A stretch of DNA of 64,000 nucleotides from Caulobacter ginsengisoli (lineage in GTDB: Bacteria > Pseudomonadota > Alphaproteobacteria > Caulobacterales > Caulobacteraceae). A model generated the notes under the pieces. The model saw only the letters and a list, made by a program, of their open reading frames with translations, was not told the DNA's origin and did not search any database. Made by a program: the position numbers and the translations under genes. The stretch is taken from contig NZ_JAUSVS010000001.1 in NCBI RefSeq assembly GCF_030814835.1, positions 873,001 through 937,000 of the forward strand, written 5' to 3'. Shown here one piece after another: positions 17,676-26,021 of the stretch; positions within the stretch are counted from its first letter, which is position 1, and each line of letters starts with the position of its first letter.

Positions 17676-18472
17676 TCCACGCCCTCTACAAGGCCCTGCT
17701 GCGCGGCCCTAGGTTCCGAGGCCGCCACCGGCTCGAGAACCTGCTGCGCCGGATGCTGATGCCGCCCGTCGACACGGTCGACGGTGTCCGCATGGAGCTG
17801 GATCCCCAGGAGTGGCTGCAAATCCACATGCTGGCCGGCCAGCCGACCGAGCCGGCCACCACGGCCCTGTTCCGCCGGCTGCTGAAGGCCGGCGATACCT
17901 ATATCGACATCGGCGCCCATGTGGGTTTCCACGCCCTGGCGGCGGCGCAATGCGTGGGGCCGACCGGCCGCGTCCTGGCCGTGGAGCCGCAGCCGTACAA
18001 CTGCGCGAAACTGCTGATCAACAGCCAGATCAACGGCTTGACCAATATTCTTGTCGTCATGTCGGCGGCCGGAGACAGCGACGGGATGATCGTGCTGCAC
18101 GACCAGAAACGCAACGACAAGGCGCGGCTGTCGGTGGTCGAGGGCGCCGGGATCAGCGATGTCGCCACCCGCTTCGAGGTGCCCATCCAGCGGATCGACA
18201 CCCTGCATGAGCGGCATGCGCCCGGCCCGGTCCGGCTGTTGAAGATCGACGTGGAAGGCTATGAACGCCAAGTGCTTTCCGGCGCCGCCGCCACGCTGGA
18301 GGTCACCGAGAACCTGGTGTTCGAATGCCTGCCGGACTCCAGTCCCGAGATGGTGGCCGAGCTGGTCGCCACCCTGACCGGCGCCGGTTTCAGCCTGCGG
18401 CAGGTCGATGGCTCGCCCTGGACGCCCGGCGGCGCGGCCATCGAGCACAATGTCTGGGCCGCCCGCGCATGA
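17672..18472 (+). CDS. FkbM-family methyltransferase
   Basis: 266 residues from a GTG overlapping the GT2 stop. FkbM-type motifs are DTYIDIGAHVGFHALAAA (SAM loop), RVLAVEPQPYNCAKL, RIDTLHERH and VRLLKIDVEGYERQVLSGA, in the expected order. The family methylates hydroxyl groups on sugars and macrolides. Here the likely substrate is a sugar of the glycan, an inference from context. It is translationally coupled to the toroid-methyltransferase fusion downstream. Confidence 0.87.
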   Translation: MIHALYKALLRGPRFRGRHRLENLLRRMLMPPVDTVDGVRMELDPQEWLQIHMLAGQPTEPATTALFRRLLKAGDTYIDIGAHVGFHALAAAQCVGPTGRVLAVEPQPYNCAKLLINSQINGLTNILVVMSAAGDSDGMIVLHDQKRNDKARLSVVEGAGISDVATRFEVPIQRIDTLHERHAPGPVRLLKIDVEGYERQVLSGAAATLEVTENLVFECLPDSSPEMVAELVATLTGAGFSLRQVDGSPWTPGGAAIEHNVWAARA

Positions 18473-20271
18473 AGCTGCGCAACCTCCTCGCCCTCGCCGG
18501 CCACGCGCCCCAGGTGGCATCGGCCTTCAGGGGCATGATCGACCAGACCACGGCGAGCGACCGCCAGCACCTGAACTGGGTCGGCGACGCCATCCTGCGC
18601 TACAACCGCTGTTCCAAGGACGGCGGCTACAGCGTCGCCTTCAGCCTGATCCACGGCTGGCAGAACGGCTATGTCGAGACCACCGGCTATCTGGTCCCGA
18701 CCATGCTCGACCTGGCCGAAACCCTGGGACGGCCCGACCTGCGCGAAAACGCCCTCGCTCAGGGGCTCTGGCTGCTGGAACACCAGCGGCCGGACGGCAG
18801 CTTTCCGGATATCAACCGCTCGGTCTCATCCGCCTTCGACACCGGCCAGGTGCTGATGGGCCTGCAGCGGCTGTTCGTGGAGACCGGCGAGCCGCGCTAC
18901 GCCGACGCCGCCCGCCGAGCCTGCGACTGGCTGGCCGGCCTGTCCGAGGCCGACGGGTCCTGGCTGCGGGCCGGCGAGTCGCCCGGCCGCTCGCCGACCT
19001 ATTATTCGCGGTGCGCCGCGGCGATGATGGACTTCGGCAAGCTGGTCGGCGAGCCGCGCTACGTGGCCGCCGGCGAGGCCTTCCTGGCCTGGGCGGCGGA
19101 CCAGCAGCTGCCCAGCGGCCTCTTCCGCCATTCCGAGCTGGTGGTCGGCCGGCCCTACCTGCTGCACACCATCATCTACGTGCTGGAGGGTTTCCTCCAC
19201 GCCCATGAGGTCACCGGCGACCGGCGCTGGCTGGACGTGGCGCTGAGCGGCGCCGAACCGCTGAAACAGGCCAACCTGAACCGCGAGATCGTGCTGGTCA
19301 GCTACTATGACGCCGATCTGAAACCCGCCAGCCGCGAGAAATGCATCACGGGCCTTTGCCAATGGGCGGGCCTGGCCCTGCGGCTGCACGAGCTGACCGG
19401 CGACGAGGGCTATCTGACCTGCGCCTCCAACACGCTGTTCTATCTGAAGTCCAAGCAGATCAAGGCCGACCCGGTCATCGGCGGCGCCCTGCCCGGCTCG
19501 GTCCCCTTCTGGGGCGACTATCTCAAGCTCTCCTTCCCCAACTGGAACCTGAAGTTCTTCGCCGACGCCCTGCTGCGCTGGACCCGGATGGGGCTGGACA
19601 CCAGCCTGCAGCAGGAGTGGTTCGTGATGTCCTGCCACGGCCAGAACGCCGCCAAGGTGGGCTGGACCGAGGTCGAGGATCACCTCAGCGCCTTCGACGA
19701 ATTCACGCTGGAGCAGATCGAGCCCTTGATCGCCGGGCTGGGGGGAAGCCCGACGGTGCTGGACCTGGGCTGCGGGGCTGGCCGGTGCCTGGACTGGTTC
19801 GCCGGCCGCCATCCGGACTGGGAGCTGGTCGGGGTCGATCCGATCGATCCCCAGCGCCCCGACCGCGCCATCCAGGTCGGCACGGCCAACCGCATTCCTC
19901 TGGCCGACGCCAGCGTCGAGGTGGTCTATGCCTGCATCGCCCTGCAGCATGTCGGCGATATCGACGGGGCGCTGGCCGAGATCGGCCGGGTGTTGAAGCC
20001 CGGCGGCCTGCTGGTGGTATTCGACCGCGATCCGGTGTCGCTGCGCGGCCTGCTCAAGCCCTGGCACGAACTGAAGGGCCGCTGGATCTACAGCTGGGAT
20101 GCGCCCTTCCGAGAGCGCTGGTACACCGCCGGGCGTTGGCGGCGCCTGATGCGCAAGGCCGGCTATCGCGTGCAGAAGGTCAAGGGCTATACCGGCAACG
20201 GCGGCGGCGGCTGGCGCGGGCGGCTGCCGATCAACCGTTTTCTGCTCATCGCCGCCCGCAAGGCGGCCTGA
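18469..20271 (+). CDS. Alpha/alpha-toroid glycoside-processing-like domain fused to a SAM methyltransferase
   Basis: 600 residues from the ATG overlapping the FkbM stop. Residues about 20-390 form an alpha-helical repeat region with toroid-type motifs (LDLAETLGRPDLRENALAQG, LLEHQRPDGSFPD, DEGYLTCASNTLFYLKS), as in six-hairpin glycosidase/epimerase or lyase proteins. Residues about 420-600 are a methyltransferase: PTVLDLGCGAGRCLDWF, LVGVDPIDPQRPD, ACIALQHVGDIDGALAEIGRVLKPGG. No signal peptide is seen, so the protein should be cytosolic. Whether the toroid is catalytic or binds the sugar acceptor cannot be told. The fusion is unusual. Confidence 0.72.
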   Translation: MKLRNLLALAGHAPQVASAFRGMIDQTTASDRQHLNWVGDAILRYNRCSKDGGYSVAFSLIHGWQNGYVETTGYLVPTMLDLAETLGRPDLRENALAQGLWLLEHQRPDGSFPDINRSVSSAFDTGQVLMGLQRLFVETGEPRYADAARRACDWLAGLSEADGSWLRAGESPGRSPTYYSRCAAAMMDFGKLVGEPRYVAAGEAFLAWAADQQLPSGLFRHSELVVGRPYLLHTIIYVLEGFLHAHEVTGDRRWLDVALSGAEPLKQANLNREIVLVSYYDADLKPASREKCITGLCQWAGLALRLHELTGDEGYLTCASNTLFYLKSKQIKADPVIGGALPGSVPFWGDYLKLSFPNWNLKFFADALLRWTRMGLDTSLQQEWFVMSCHGQNAAKVGWTEVEDHLSAFDEFTLEQIEPLIAGLGGSPTVLDLGCGAGRCLDWFAGRHPDWELVGVDPIDPQRPDRAIQVGTANRIPLADASVEVVYACIALQHVGDIDGALAEIGRVLKPGGLLVVFDRDPVSLRGLLKPWHELKGRWIYSWDAPFRERWYTAGRWRRLMRKAGYRVQKVKGYTGNGGGGWRGRLPINRFLLIAARKAA

Positions 20272-20347
20272 CGCGCGAAAAACATGGATGACCTGGGCTG
20301 GGTCGGGCTATGGCAGACGACCGGTCAGTAGATTTGAGGAAACCAGC

Positions 20348-21199
20348 GTGGCGGCGACAACCCAGATCCGGCAAGGCCTGAACCGGCTGCTGCGGCCTCT
20401 CAACATCGAACTCAAGAGCCTGACGGCCGACCGCCAGGAGCAGCAGCGCATCCAGGCCCTGATCCAGGCCGGATTGCTGGACAAGCAGATCTTCCCGCTG
20501 TCGCCCGGCATGGACGCCTTCGATCCGACCCCGCTGGCCGAGACCTGGAGCCGCTGCCGGGCCGACCTGGCCAGGCTGCAGACCGTCCCCAATCCGGTCG
20601 GCTACGACCCGACCAACACCTACTACGCCAATCCGGACATGGAGGTGCTCTACCTCCTGATCCGCATGCTGGCCCCCGGCAAGGTGGTGGAGATCGGCTG
20701 CGGCAGCAGCACCCGCATCACCCGCCAGGCCATCCGCGACGGCGCCCTGGCCACCCAGATCATCGCCATCGACCCCTATCCCCGCAACGACATCGCCCCC
20801 TTCGTCGACCGGTTCGAGAAGACCCGCGTCGAGGAGTTGGCCGACTACAGCGTCTTCGAGAGCCTCGAGGCGGGCGACATCCTGTTCGTCGATTCCAGCC
20901 ACGAGGTGCGGGTCGGCAACGACGTGGCCCGCATCTTCTGCGACATCATCCCCCGGCTGAAGCCCGGCGTGATCCTGCACTTCCACGACATCTTCCTGCC
21001 GTTCGACTACCCGCCGGCCGACGCGGAACGCACGCCGGAGTGGGGGGAACAGTATGTCCTGCACGCCTGGCTGCAGCACAGCGGCGCGGAAATCCTCTGG
21101 GCCGGCCGTTATGTCCAGCTGTGCCGGCCCGATGTGCGCGCCGCCCTGCCCTTCCTGGGCGAAGCCATCGCCCAGAGCTTCTGGTTTCGGCTGGCTTAG
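20348..21199 (+). CDS. Class I SAM-dependent methyltransferase (Methyltransf_24 type)
   Basis: 283 residues from the GTG at 20348, chosen because GAGG lies about 8 nt upstream; the frame stays open to 20288. Motifs are KVVEIGCGSSTRITRQA, QIIAIDPYPRND, ILFVDSSHEVRVGNDVARIF and VILHFHDIFLPFDYP, closely parallel to the protein at 11654-12604. The two look like paralogues acting on related substrates. It follows the fusion gene after a 76-bp gap and is followed by a long non-coding spacer. Confidence 0.78.
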   Translation: MAATTQIRQGLNRLLRPLNIELKSLTADRQEQQRIQALIQAGLLDKQIFPLSPGMDAFDPTPLAETWSRCRADLARLQTVPNPVGYDPTNTYYANPDMEVLYLLIRMLAPGKVVEIGCGSSTRITRQAIRDGALATQIIAIDPYPRNDIAPFVDRFEKTRVEELADYSVFESLEAGDILFVDSSHEVRVGNDVARIFCDIIPRLKPGVILHFHDIFLPFDYPPADAERTPEWGEQYVLHAWLQHSGAEILWAGRYVQLCRPDVRAALPFLGEAIAQSFWFRLA

Positions 21200-21660
21200 G
21201 GCTGCTCAATATTTGGGCGGCCAATCGGACCCTTACCGAAAATGGGCCACCTGCATCGGTTAAGCAGGAAACACACGCCCCGATAGAACTATAACTGCCG
21301 CTCTATGGTCTCCATCGGGGCATGCACAGCTTAGGATTGTTGCCCAAATCGAGTTGATAGCGCCGACAATACAGGCCTTCCCCCGACGACAACCACCCCC
21401 CCGAATTTGGGCTAGGCAAGCTATGCGCCCTTCGCGTAGTGAAAAGTCAGCGATCAAACTCGTATCCAGCCACGGATTTGCTGTTTGTCCGTAAGCGAAC
21501 CATCCGAGATGACCATTTCGGATCGCCGCGCGCCGAAGGAAACGACGGTCAGTAACTGAGGAGTTCAAGTGTCTAGTCGGCGATGCTCGGTCGCGATTTC
21601 GGACGGGGGCGCAAAGCCTGCGGCCGAGACGACCTGCGCGGACCGCCGGAGGGCGCCGGC
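21200..21660. promoter_or_regulatory. 461-bp intergenic region, relatively AT-rich
   Basis: No convincing coding frame on either strand. The base composition is visibly less GC-rich than the flanking genes and stop codons occur in all frames. It separates the methyltransferase from the glycosyltransferase/sugar-nucleotide block, so a promoter for the genes from 21661 to 25892 is expected here. I do not see a convincing -35/-10 pair or repeated operator. Confidence 0.45.
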
Positions 21661-22893
21661 GTGAACACCATCATCGTCTGCGACTGGCTGCCCCCCGCCT
21701 TCGGCGCCGTCGGCCAATACATGTCCCAGCGGGCCCACAGGCTGGCGGCGGAAGGCGGCCAGGTGACCCTGATCGGCCTGGGCGAAGAGCCCAGCGTCAC
21801 CCAGGTTCCGATGCAGACCGGCTCGCTCACCGAGGTCCGCATCAAGGCCGTCGGCCTGCAGAAGGGCAGCTTTCTGCTGACCCGGGCCACCTGGGCGCTG
21901 CGCAAGAACGTCAAGCTGGCCTGGGCCGCCAACAAGGCCATCAGCCGCTCGCCGCGCGGCAAGGGGACCGAGATCGTGGTCACCGGCTCGCCGCCCTTCC
22001 TGTCCTATGTGATGATCGTCCTGAACCTGCTGCTCTGGCGGCGAACGCTCATCTACCGGATCACCGACTTCTATCCCGAGACCGTGTTCGCCGCCGGCTT
22101 CATGCGGAAATTCCAGTTCGTCGGCGGCCTTTTCCATTTCCTGCGCCGCTTCGCCACCCGTATCGAGGCGCTGGGCGAGGACCAGAAGCGGCGGCTGCTG
22201 GAGACTGGCGTCAAGCCCCAGGCCATCCAGGTCGTGCGCGACGCCTCGCCGATCGAGGACTGGGGCGATGCGCCGCCGGCCGAGCGCCCCTTCCCGGCCG
22301 ACAAGGTCCTGCTGCTCTATTCCGGCAACCTGGGCCTGGCCCACGATATCGAGACCCTGGTCAGGGCCTATGACCGCCATGTCCGCCATGGCTCCGACCG
22401 GATCAGGCTGTGGGTGAACGGCACCGGCGCGCGGCTGGGCCCGCTGCAGGAGGCCTGCGCCGAGCGGAATTTGCCGCTGCATGTTTCGGCCCCGGTTCCG
22501 ATCGAGGACCTGCCGGCGGTGTTGCGGGCGGCCGACGCCCATCTGGTGCTGCTGCGCGCGCCCTTCTGGGGCTATGTGCTGCCCTCGAAGATCTATGCCT
22601 GTGTCGCGCTGGACCAGCCGATCCTCTATGTCGGGCCGGTGCAGTCGGACGTGCATCTGCTGGCCTCGCAGCGCCCGCGCCCCTACCGCCAGGTCGATCC
22701 GGGCGATGTCGTCGCCTGCGTGAACGCGCTGGAAGACATCGCCGACGCGGTCCAGGGCCGGACCTGGCGCGCCGAGCCGCCCGCGCTGGTGACCTCCGAA
22801 CCGGTCGCCAATGAAACGCAGACGGTTGCTTCGGACCGTCCGCGGCGTCAGGCTGGAGCGGAGTGGATGTCGTCCTGGGGTAAGAGAATATGA
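21661..22893 (+). CDS. Glycosyltransferase, family 4-like
   Basis: 410 residues from the GTG at 21661, which has GGAGGG about 9 nt upstream. The longer open frame to 21583 is Arg/Gly-rich and does not look like protein. The N-terminus NTIIVCDWLPPAFGAVGQYM is typical of WcaI-like GT4 enzymes. The C-terminal domain has VLLLYSGNLGLAHDIETLVRAY and a donor site around VLPSKIYACVALDQPILYVG. It opens the last block of the glycan locus and overlaps the epimerase gene by 4 bp. Confidence 0.83.
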   Translation: MNTIIVCDWLPPAFGAVGQYMSQRAHRLAAEGGQVTLIGLGEEPSVTQVPMQTGSLTEVRIKAVGLQKGSFLLTRATWALRKNVKLAWAANKAISRSPRGKGTEIVVTGSPPFLSYVMIVLNLLLWRRTLIYRITDFYPETVFAAGFMRKFQFVGGLFHFLRRFATRIEALGEDQKRRLLETGVKPQAIQVVRDASPIEDWGDAPPAERPFPADKVLLLYSGNLGLAHDIETLVRAYDRHVRHGSDRIRLWVNGTGARLGPLQEACAERNLPLHVSAPVPIEDLPAVLRAADAHLVLLRAPFWGYVLPSKIYACVALDQPILYVGPVQSDVHLLASQRPRPYRQVDPGDVVACVNALEDIADAVQGRTWRAEPPALVTSEPVANETQTVASDRPRRQAGAEWMSSWGKRI

Positions 22894-23858
22894 AAACGGC
22901 CTTGGTGTTGGGCGCCGGCGGCTTTATCGGCGGCCACCTGGTCAAGCGGCTCAAGCGTGAGGGCTTCTGGGTCCGGGGCGTCGATCTGAAGCTGCCGGAA
23001 TATGCCGAGACTGAGGCCGACGACTTCGTTATGGCCGACCTGCGCGAGCAGAGCGTGGTCCGGGCGGTGATCGACCGCCGCTTCGACGAGGTCTACCAGC
23101 TGGCCGCCGACATGGGCGGGGCCGGCTATATCTTCACCGGCGAGCATGACGCCGACATCATGCACAACTCGGCGACCATCAACCTCAACGTCGCCGACGC
23201 CTGCCACCGGCGGACCATCAAGCGGCTGTTCTATTCCTCGTCGGCCTGCATGTACCCGGCCTATAACCAGGAAGACCCGGACAACCCCAACTGCGCCGAG
23301 GACTCGGCCTATCCGGCCGCCCCGGACAGCGAGTACGGCTGGGAGAAGCTGTTCTCCGAGCGCCTCTTCCTGGCCTACAACCGCAACCACGGCACGGAAT
23401 TTAGGGTCGCCCGCTACCACAACATCTTCGGTCCCGAGGGCACCTGGGACGGCGGCAAGGAAAAGGCCCCGGCCGCCATGTGCCGCAAGGTGGCCATGGC
23501 CAATACCGGCGGCACAATCGACATCTGGGGCGATGGCCTGCAGACCCGCTCCTTCCTCTATGTCGACGAATGCCTGGAAGGCTCGACCCGCCTGCTGCGC
23601 TCGGGCTTCGAGGGGCCGGTCAATATCGGCTCGGACGAGATGGTGACCATCAACCAGCTGGCCGGCCTGGTCGCCGACATCGCCGGCAAGACCATCCATC
23701 TGAACCACATCCCGGGCCCCCTGGGCGTGCGCGGCCGCAACTCCGACAACCGGATGATCGAAGACCGCCTGGGCTGGCGGCCCAGCCAGCCCCTGGTGGC
23801 GGGGCTCGAACGCACCTACGAATGGATCGAGCGTCAGGTGGCGCGTAACGCCGCCTGA
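22890..23858 (+). CDS. GDP-mannose 3,5-epimerase-like SDR enzyme
   Basis: 322 residues with an N-terminal NAD site (LVLGAGGFIGGHL). SSSACMYPAYNQ, the catalytic YGWEK (Y-x-x-x-K), RYHNIFGPEGTWDGGKEKAP, WGDGLQTRSFLYVDECLEG, VNIGSDEMV and IPGPLGVRGRNSDNRMI follow the GDP-mannose 3,5-epimerase family very closely from end to end. The reaction converts GDP-D-mannose to GDP-L-galactose and/or GDP-L-gulose. A ManC homologue two genes downstream would supply GDP-mannose, which supports the call. A different GDP- or UDP-sugar epimerase is less likely. Confidence 0.85.
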   Translation: MKTALVLGAGGFIGGHLVKRLKREGFWVRGVDLKLPEYAETEADDFVMADLREQSVVRAVIDRRFDEVYQLAADMGGAGYIFTGEHDADIMHNSATINLNVADACHRRTIKRLFYSSSACMYPAYNQEDPDNPNCAEDSAYPAAPDSEYGWEKLFSERLFLAYNRNHGTEFRVARYHNIFGPEGTWDGGKEKAPAAMCRKVAMANTGGTIDIWGDGLQTRSFLYVDECLEGSTRLLRSGFEGPVNIGSDEMVTINQLAGLVADIAGKTIHLNHIPGPLGVRGRNSDNRMIEDRLGWRPSQPLVAGLERTYEWIERQVARNAA

Positions 23859-23887
23859 TCTGGCGATTCTAGAGGGACGGTGGGGCG

Positions 23888-24844
23888 ATGAGCGGGCCAC
23901 GCATACTGGTCACCGGCGGCGCGGGCTTCATTGGCTCGCATCTGTGCGAGCGGCTGCTGGACCTGGGCGCCGACGTGCTTTGCGTCGACAACTTCTTCAC
24001 CGGCTCGCGGGCCAATGTTCGCCACCTGCTGGGCAATCCCAACTTCGAGCTGATGCGTCACGACGTGACCTTCCCGCTCTATGTCGAGGTCGACCAGATC
24101 TACAACCTGGCCTGCCCGGCCAGCCCGGTACACTACCAGCACGACCCGGTGCAGACGACCAAGACCAGCGTCCATGGGGCCATCAACATGCTGGGCCTGG
24201 CCAAGCGGCTGGGCGCGAAGATTCTCCAGGCCTCGACCTCGGAAGTCTATGGCGACCCGGCGATCCATCCGCAGGTCGAGGGCTATTGGGGCAACGTCAA
24301 TCCGATCGGCCCGCGCTCCTGCTATGACGAGGGCAAGCGCTGCGCCGAGACCCTGTTCTTCGACTACTGGCGCCAGCACCGCCTGCAGATCAAGGTGGCG
24401 CGGATCTTCAACACCTACGGCCCGCGCATGCATCCCAACGACGGGCGGGTGGTCAGCAATTTCATCGTCCAGGCCCTGCGCGGCCAGCCCATCACCCTGT
24501 TCGGCGACGGCGAGCAGACCCGCTCCTTCTGCTATGTCGATGATCTGGTCAGCGGACTGATCGCCCTGATGAACACCCCGCCCGAGGTCACAGGCCCGAT
24601 CAACCTGGGCAATCCCGGCGAGTTCACCATGCGCCAGCTGGCCGAACTGGTGCTCGAACTGACCGGCAGCGCCTCGCCCATGGAGCATCTGCCCCTGCCT
24701 ATCGACGATCCGCGCCAGCGCCAGCCGGACATCGGCCTGGCCCGGCAGCACCTGGGCTGGGCGCCGACCACGGACCTGCGCGCGGGTCTGGGCAAGGCCA
24801 TCGCCTATTTCGACAAGGTGCTGACGACCAACGAGGCCAACTAG
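23888..24844 (+). CDS. UDP-glucuronate decarboxylase (UDP-xylose synthase)
   Basis: 318 residues. Extended SDR motifs are [68 protein letters not shown] (Y-x-x-x-K), [20 protein letters not shown] and [16 protein letters not shown]. The CPASP and NxYGPRM signatures are those of UXS enzymes, which oxidise and decarboxylate UDP-glucuronate to UDP-xylose. It therefore predicts xylose (or a derived pentose) in the polymer. It lies 29 bp after the epimerase and is followed at once by manC. Confidence 0.92.
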   Translation: MSGPRILVTGGAGFIGSHLCERLLDLGADVLCVDNFFTGSRANVRHLLGNPNFELMRHDVTFPLYVEVDQIYNLACPASPVHYQHDPVQTTKTSVHGAINMLGLAKRLGAKILQASTSEVYGDPAIHPQVEGYWGNVNPIGPRSCYDEGKRCAETLFFDYWRQHRLQIKVARIFNTYGPRMHPNDGRVVSNFIVQALRGQPITLFGDGEQTRSFCYVDDLVSGLIALMNTPPEVTGPINLGNPGEFTMRQLAELVLELTGSASPMEHLPLPIDDPRQRQPDIGLARQHLGWAPTTDLRAGLGKAIAYFDKVLTTNEAN

Positions 24845-24845
24845 T

Positions 24846-25892
24846 GTGGCCCTGCACCCGGTAATCCTCTGTGGCGGTTCGGGCGTGCGGCTCTGGCCGC
24901 TCTCCAACGCCAGGCGCTCCAAGCCCTTCATCCCGCTGGTCGACGGCCAGTCGACCTTCGCCCAGACCCTGGCCCGCCTCGCCGCCATCGACGGCGCCGC
25001 CGCCCCGATCGTCGTGGCGGGGCCGGCCCATGTCGAGGCCATCGAGGCCGAGTTCGCCGCGGCCGGCGTCGAGGGCGTGATCATCGTCGAGCCCGTCGGC
25101 CGCGACTCCGCCCCGGCCATGGCCGCCGCCGCCCACTACATCCAGGACCGCCACCCCGGCGAGGTCGCCCTGTTCCTGGCCGCCGACCACCATATCCCCG
25201 ATCCGAAAGCCTATGCCGCCACCGTGGCCATCGCCGTGGCCCAGGCGGCGCTGGGCTCCATCGTCACCCTGGGGGTTCGACCGAGCGGCCCGTCGACGGC
25301 CTATGGCTACATCGCCCCCGGCGCGCCGCTCGAGGCCGGGGCCTATCGGGTGGAGGGGTTCGCCGAGAAGCCGGACGAGGCCACCGCCCAGGCCTATCTC
25401 GACCAGGGCCGGCTCTGGAATGGCGGCATGTTCATCGTCCGGCCCGACGTGCTGATCGCCGAACTGCAAGCCCACGCCCCGGCCATCAATCAGGCGGCCC
25501 GGGCGGCCCTCGACGGGGCGCAGACTCTGGGCCGCCAGGTCCGACTTGGCGAGGCCTTCGCCGGCGCCCCGAAGCTCTCCATCGACTATGCGGTCATGGA
25601 GCACACCGCCCTCGCCGCCGTGGCGCCGGCCGATTTCGCCTGGTCGGACCTGGGCGCCTGGGACGCGGTGCTGGCCGTCTCCCGGCGCGATGAGGCCGGC
25701 AACAACGCCGAGGGCGCGGTGGTGCTGACCGGGGCCGAAAACTGCCTGGTGCGGGCGGAGGGCGGGGTGAAGGTCGTGGCGGTCGGGGTGCGCAACCTGG
25801 CCATCATCGCCGGCCCCGATGGGGTCATGGTCTGCGACCTGGACGCGCTGGACCAGATCAAGGACGCCGTGGGCCGCCTCCAGGACTCCTGA
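24846..25892 (+). CDS. manC: Mannose-1-phosphate guanylyltransferase
   Basis: 348 residues from a GTG just after the UXS stop. The nucleotidyltransferase signature is HPVILCGGSGVRLWPLSNARRSKPFIPL. AADHHIPD, TAYGYIAPG, VEGFAEKPDEATAQAYL and NGGMFIVRPD follow the ManC/CpsB family order. It makes GDP-mannose from mannose-1-phosphate and GTP. It has only the pyrophosphorylase domain and lacks the C-terminal phosphomannose isomerase half found in AlgA-type enzymes. It ends the locus and is followed by a hairpin. Confidence 0.9.
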   Translation: MALHPVILCGGSGVRLWPLSNARRSKPFIPLVDGQSTFAQTLARLAAIDGAAAPIVVAGPAHVEAIEAEFAAAGVEGVIIVEPVGRDSAPAMAAAAHYIQDRHPGEVALFLAADHHIPDPKAYAATVAIAVAQAALGSIVTLGVRPSGPSTAYGYIAPGAPLEAGAYRVEGFAEKPDEATAQAYLDQGRLWNGGMFIVRPDVLIAELQAHAPAINQAARAALDGAQTLGRQVRLGEAFAGAPKLSIDYAVMEHTALAAVAPADFAWSDLGAWDAVLAVSRRDEAGNNAEGAVVLTGAENCLVRAEGGVKVVAVGVRNLAIIAGPDGVMVCDLDALDQIKDAVGRLQDS

Positions 25893-25929
25893 ACCGGATT
25901 TGGGTCAGGCCGGCATTGCCAAATCGGTT
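25892..25929 (+). terminator. Stem-loop after manC
   Basis: Inverted repeat AACCGGATTTGG (25892-25903) with CCAAATCGGTT (25919-25929): 11 paired bases, one bulged G and a 15-nt loop. It begins at the manC stop codon. There is only a short T run after it, so it could be a weak terminator or an mRNA-stabilising hairpin. It separates the glycan locus from the ferritin-like/MNIO cluster. Confidence 0.5.
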
Positions 25930-26021
25930 TCGAATCGCACAACTACCCATTGAAACTTGAGTCGACTTCGGCCCAGGCGTGGGCTGTGAGCCGATGCGCC
26001 ACAATGGGCGGGGGCCTTGCG

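Noticed and set aside
1..25892. Holdfast biosynthesis (hfs) locus
   Set aside because: No HfsA/B/D-type export genes or holdfast anchor genes are seen; the enzymes fit a sulfated EPS or O-antigen.
25950..26021. Upstream TTG start for the ferritin-like gene
   Set aside because: The extra 24 residues look like untranslated leader sequence; the ATG at 26022 fits better, although the ATG at 26004 cannot be excluded.
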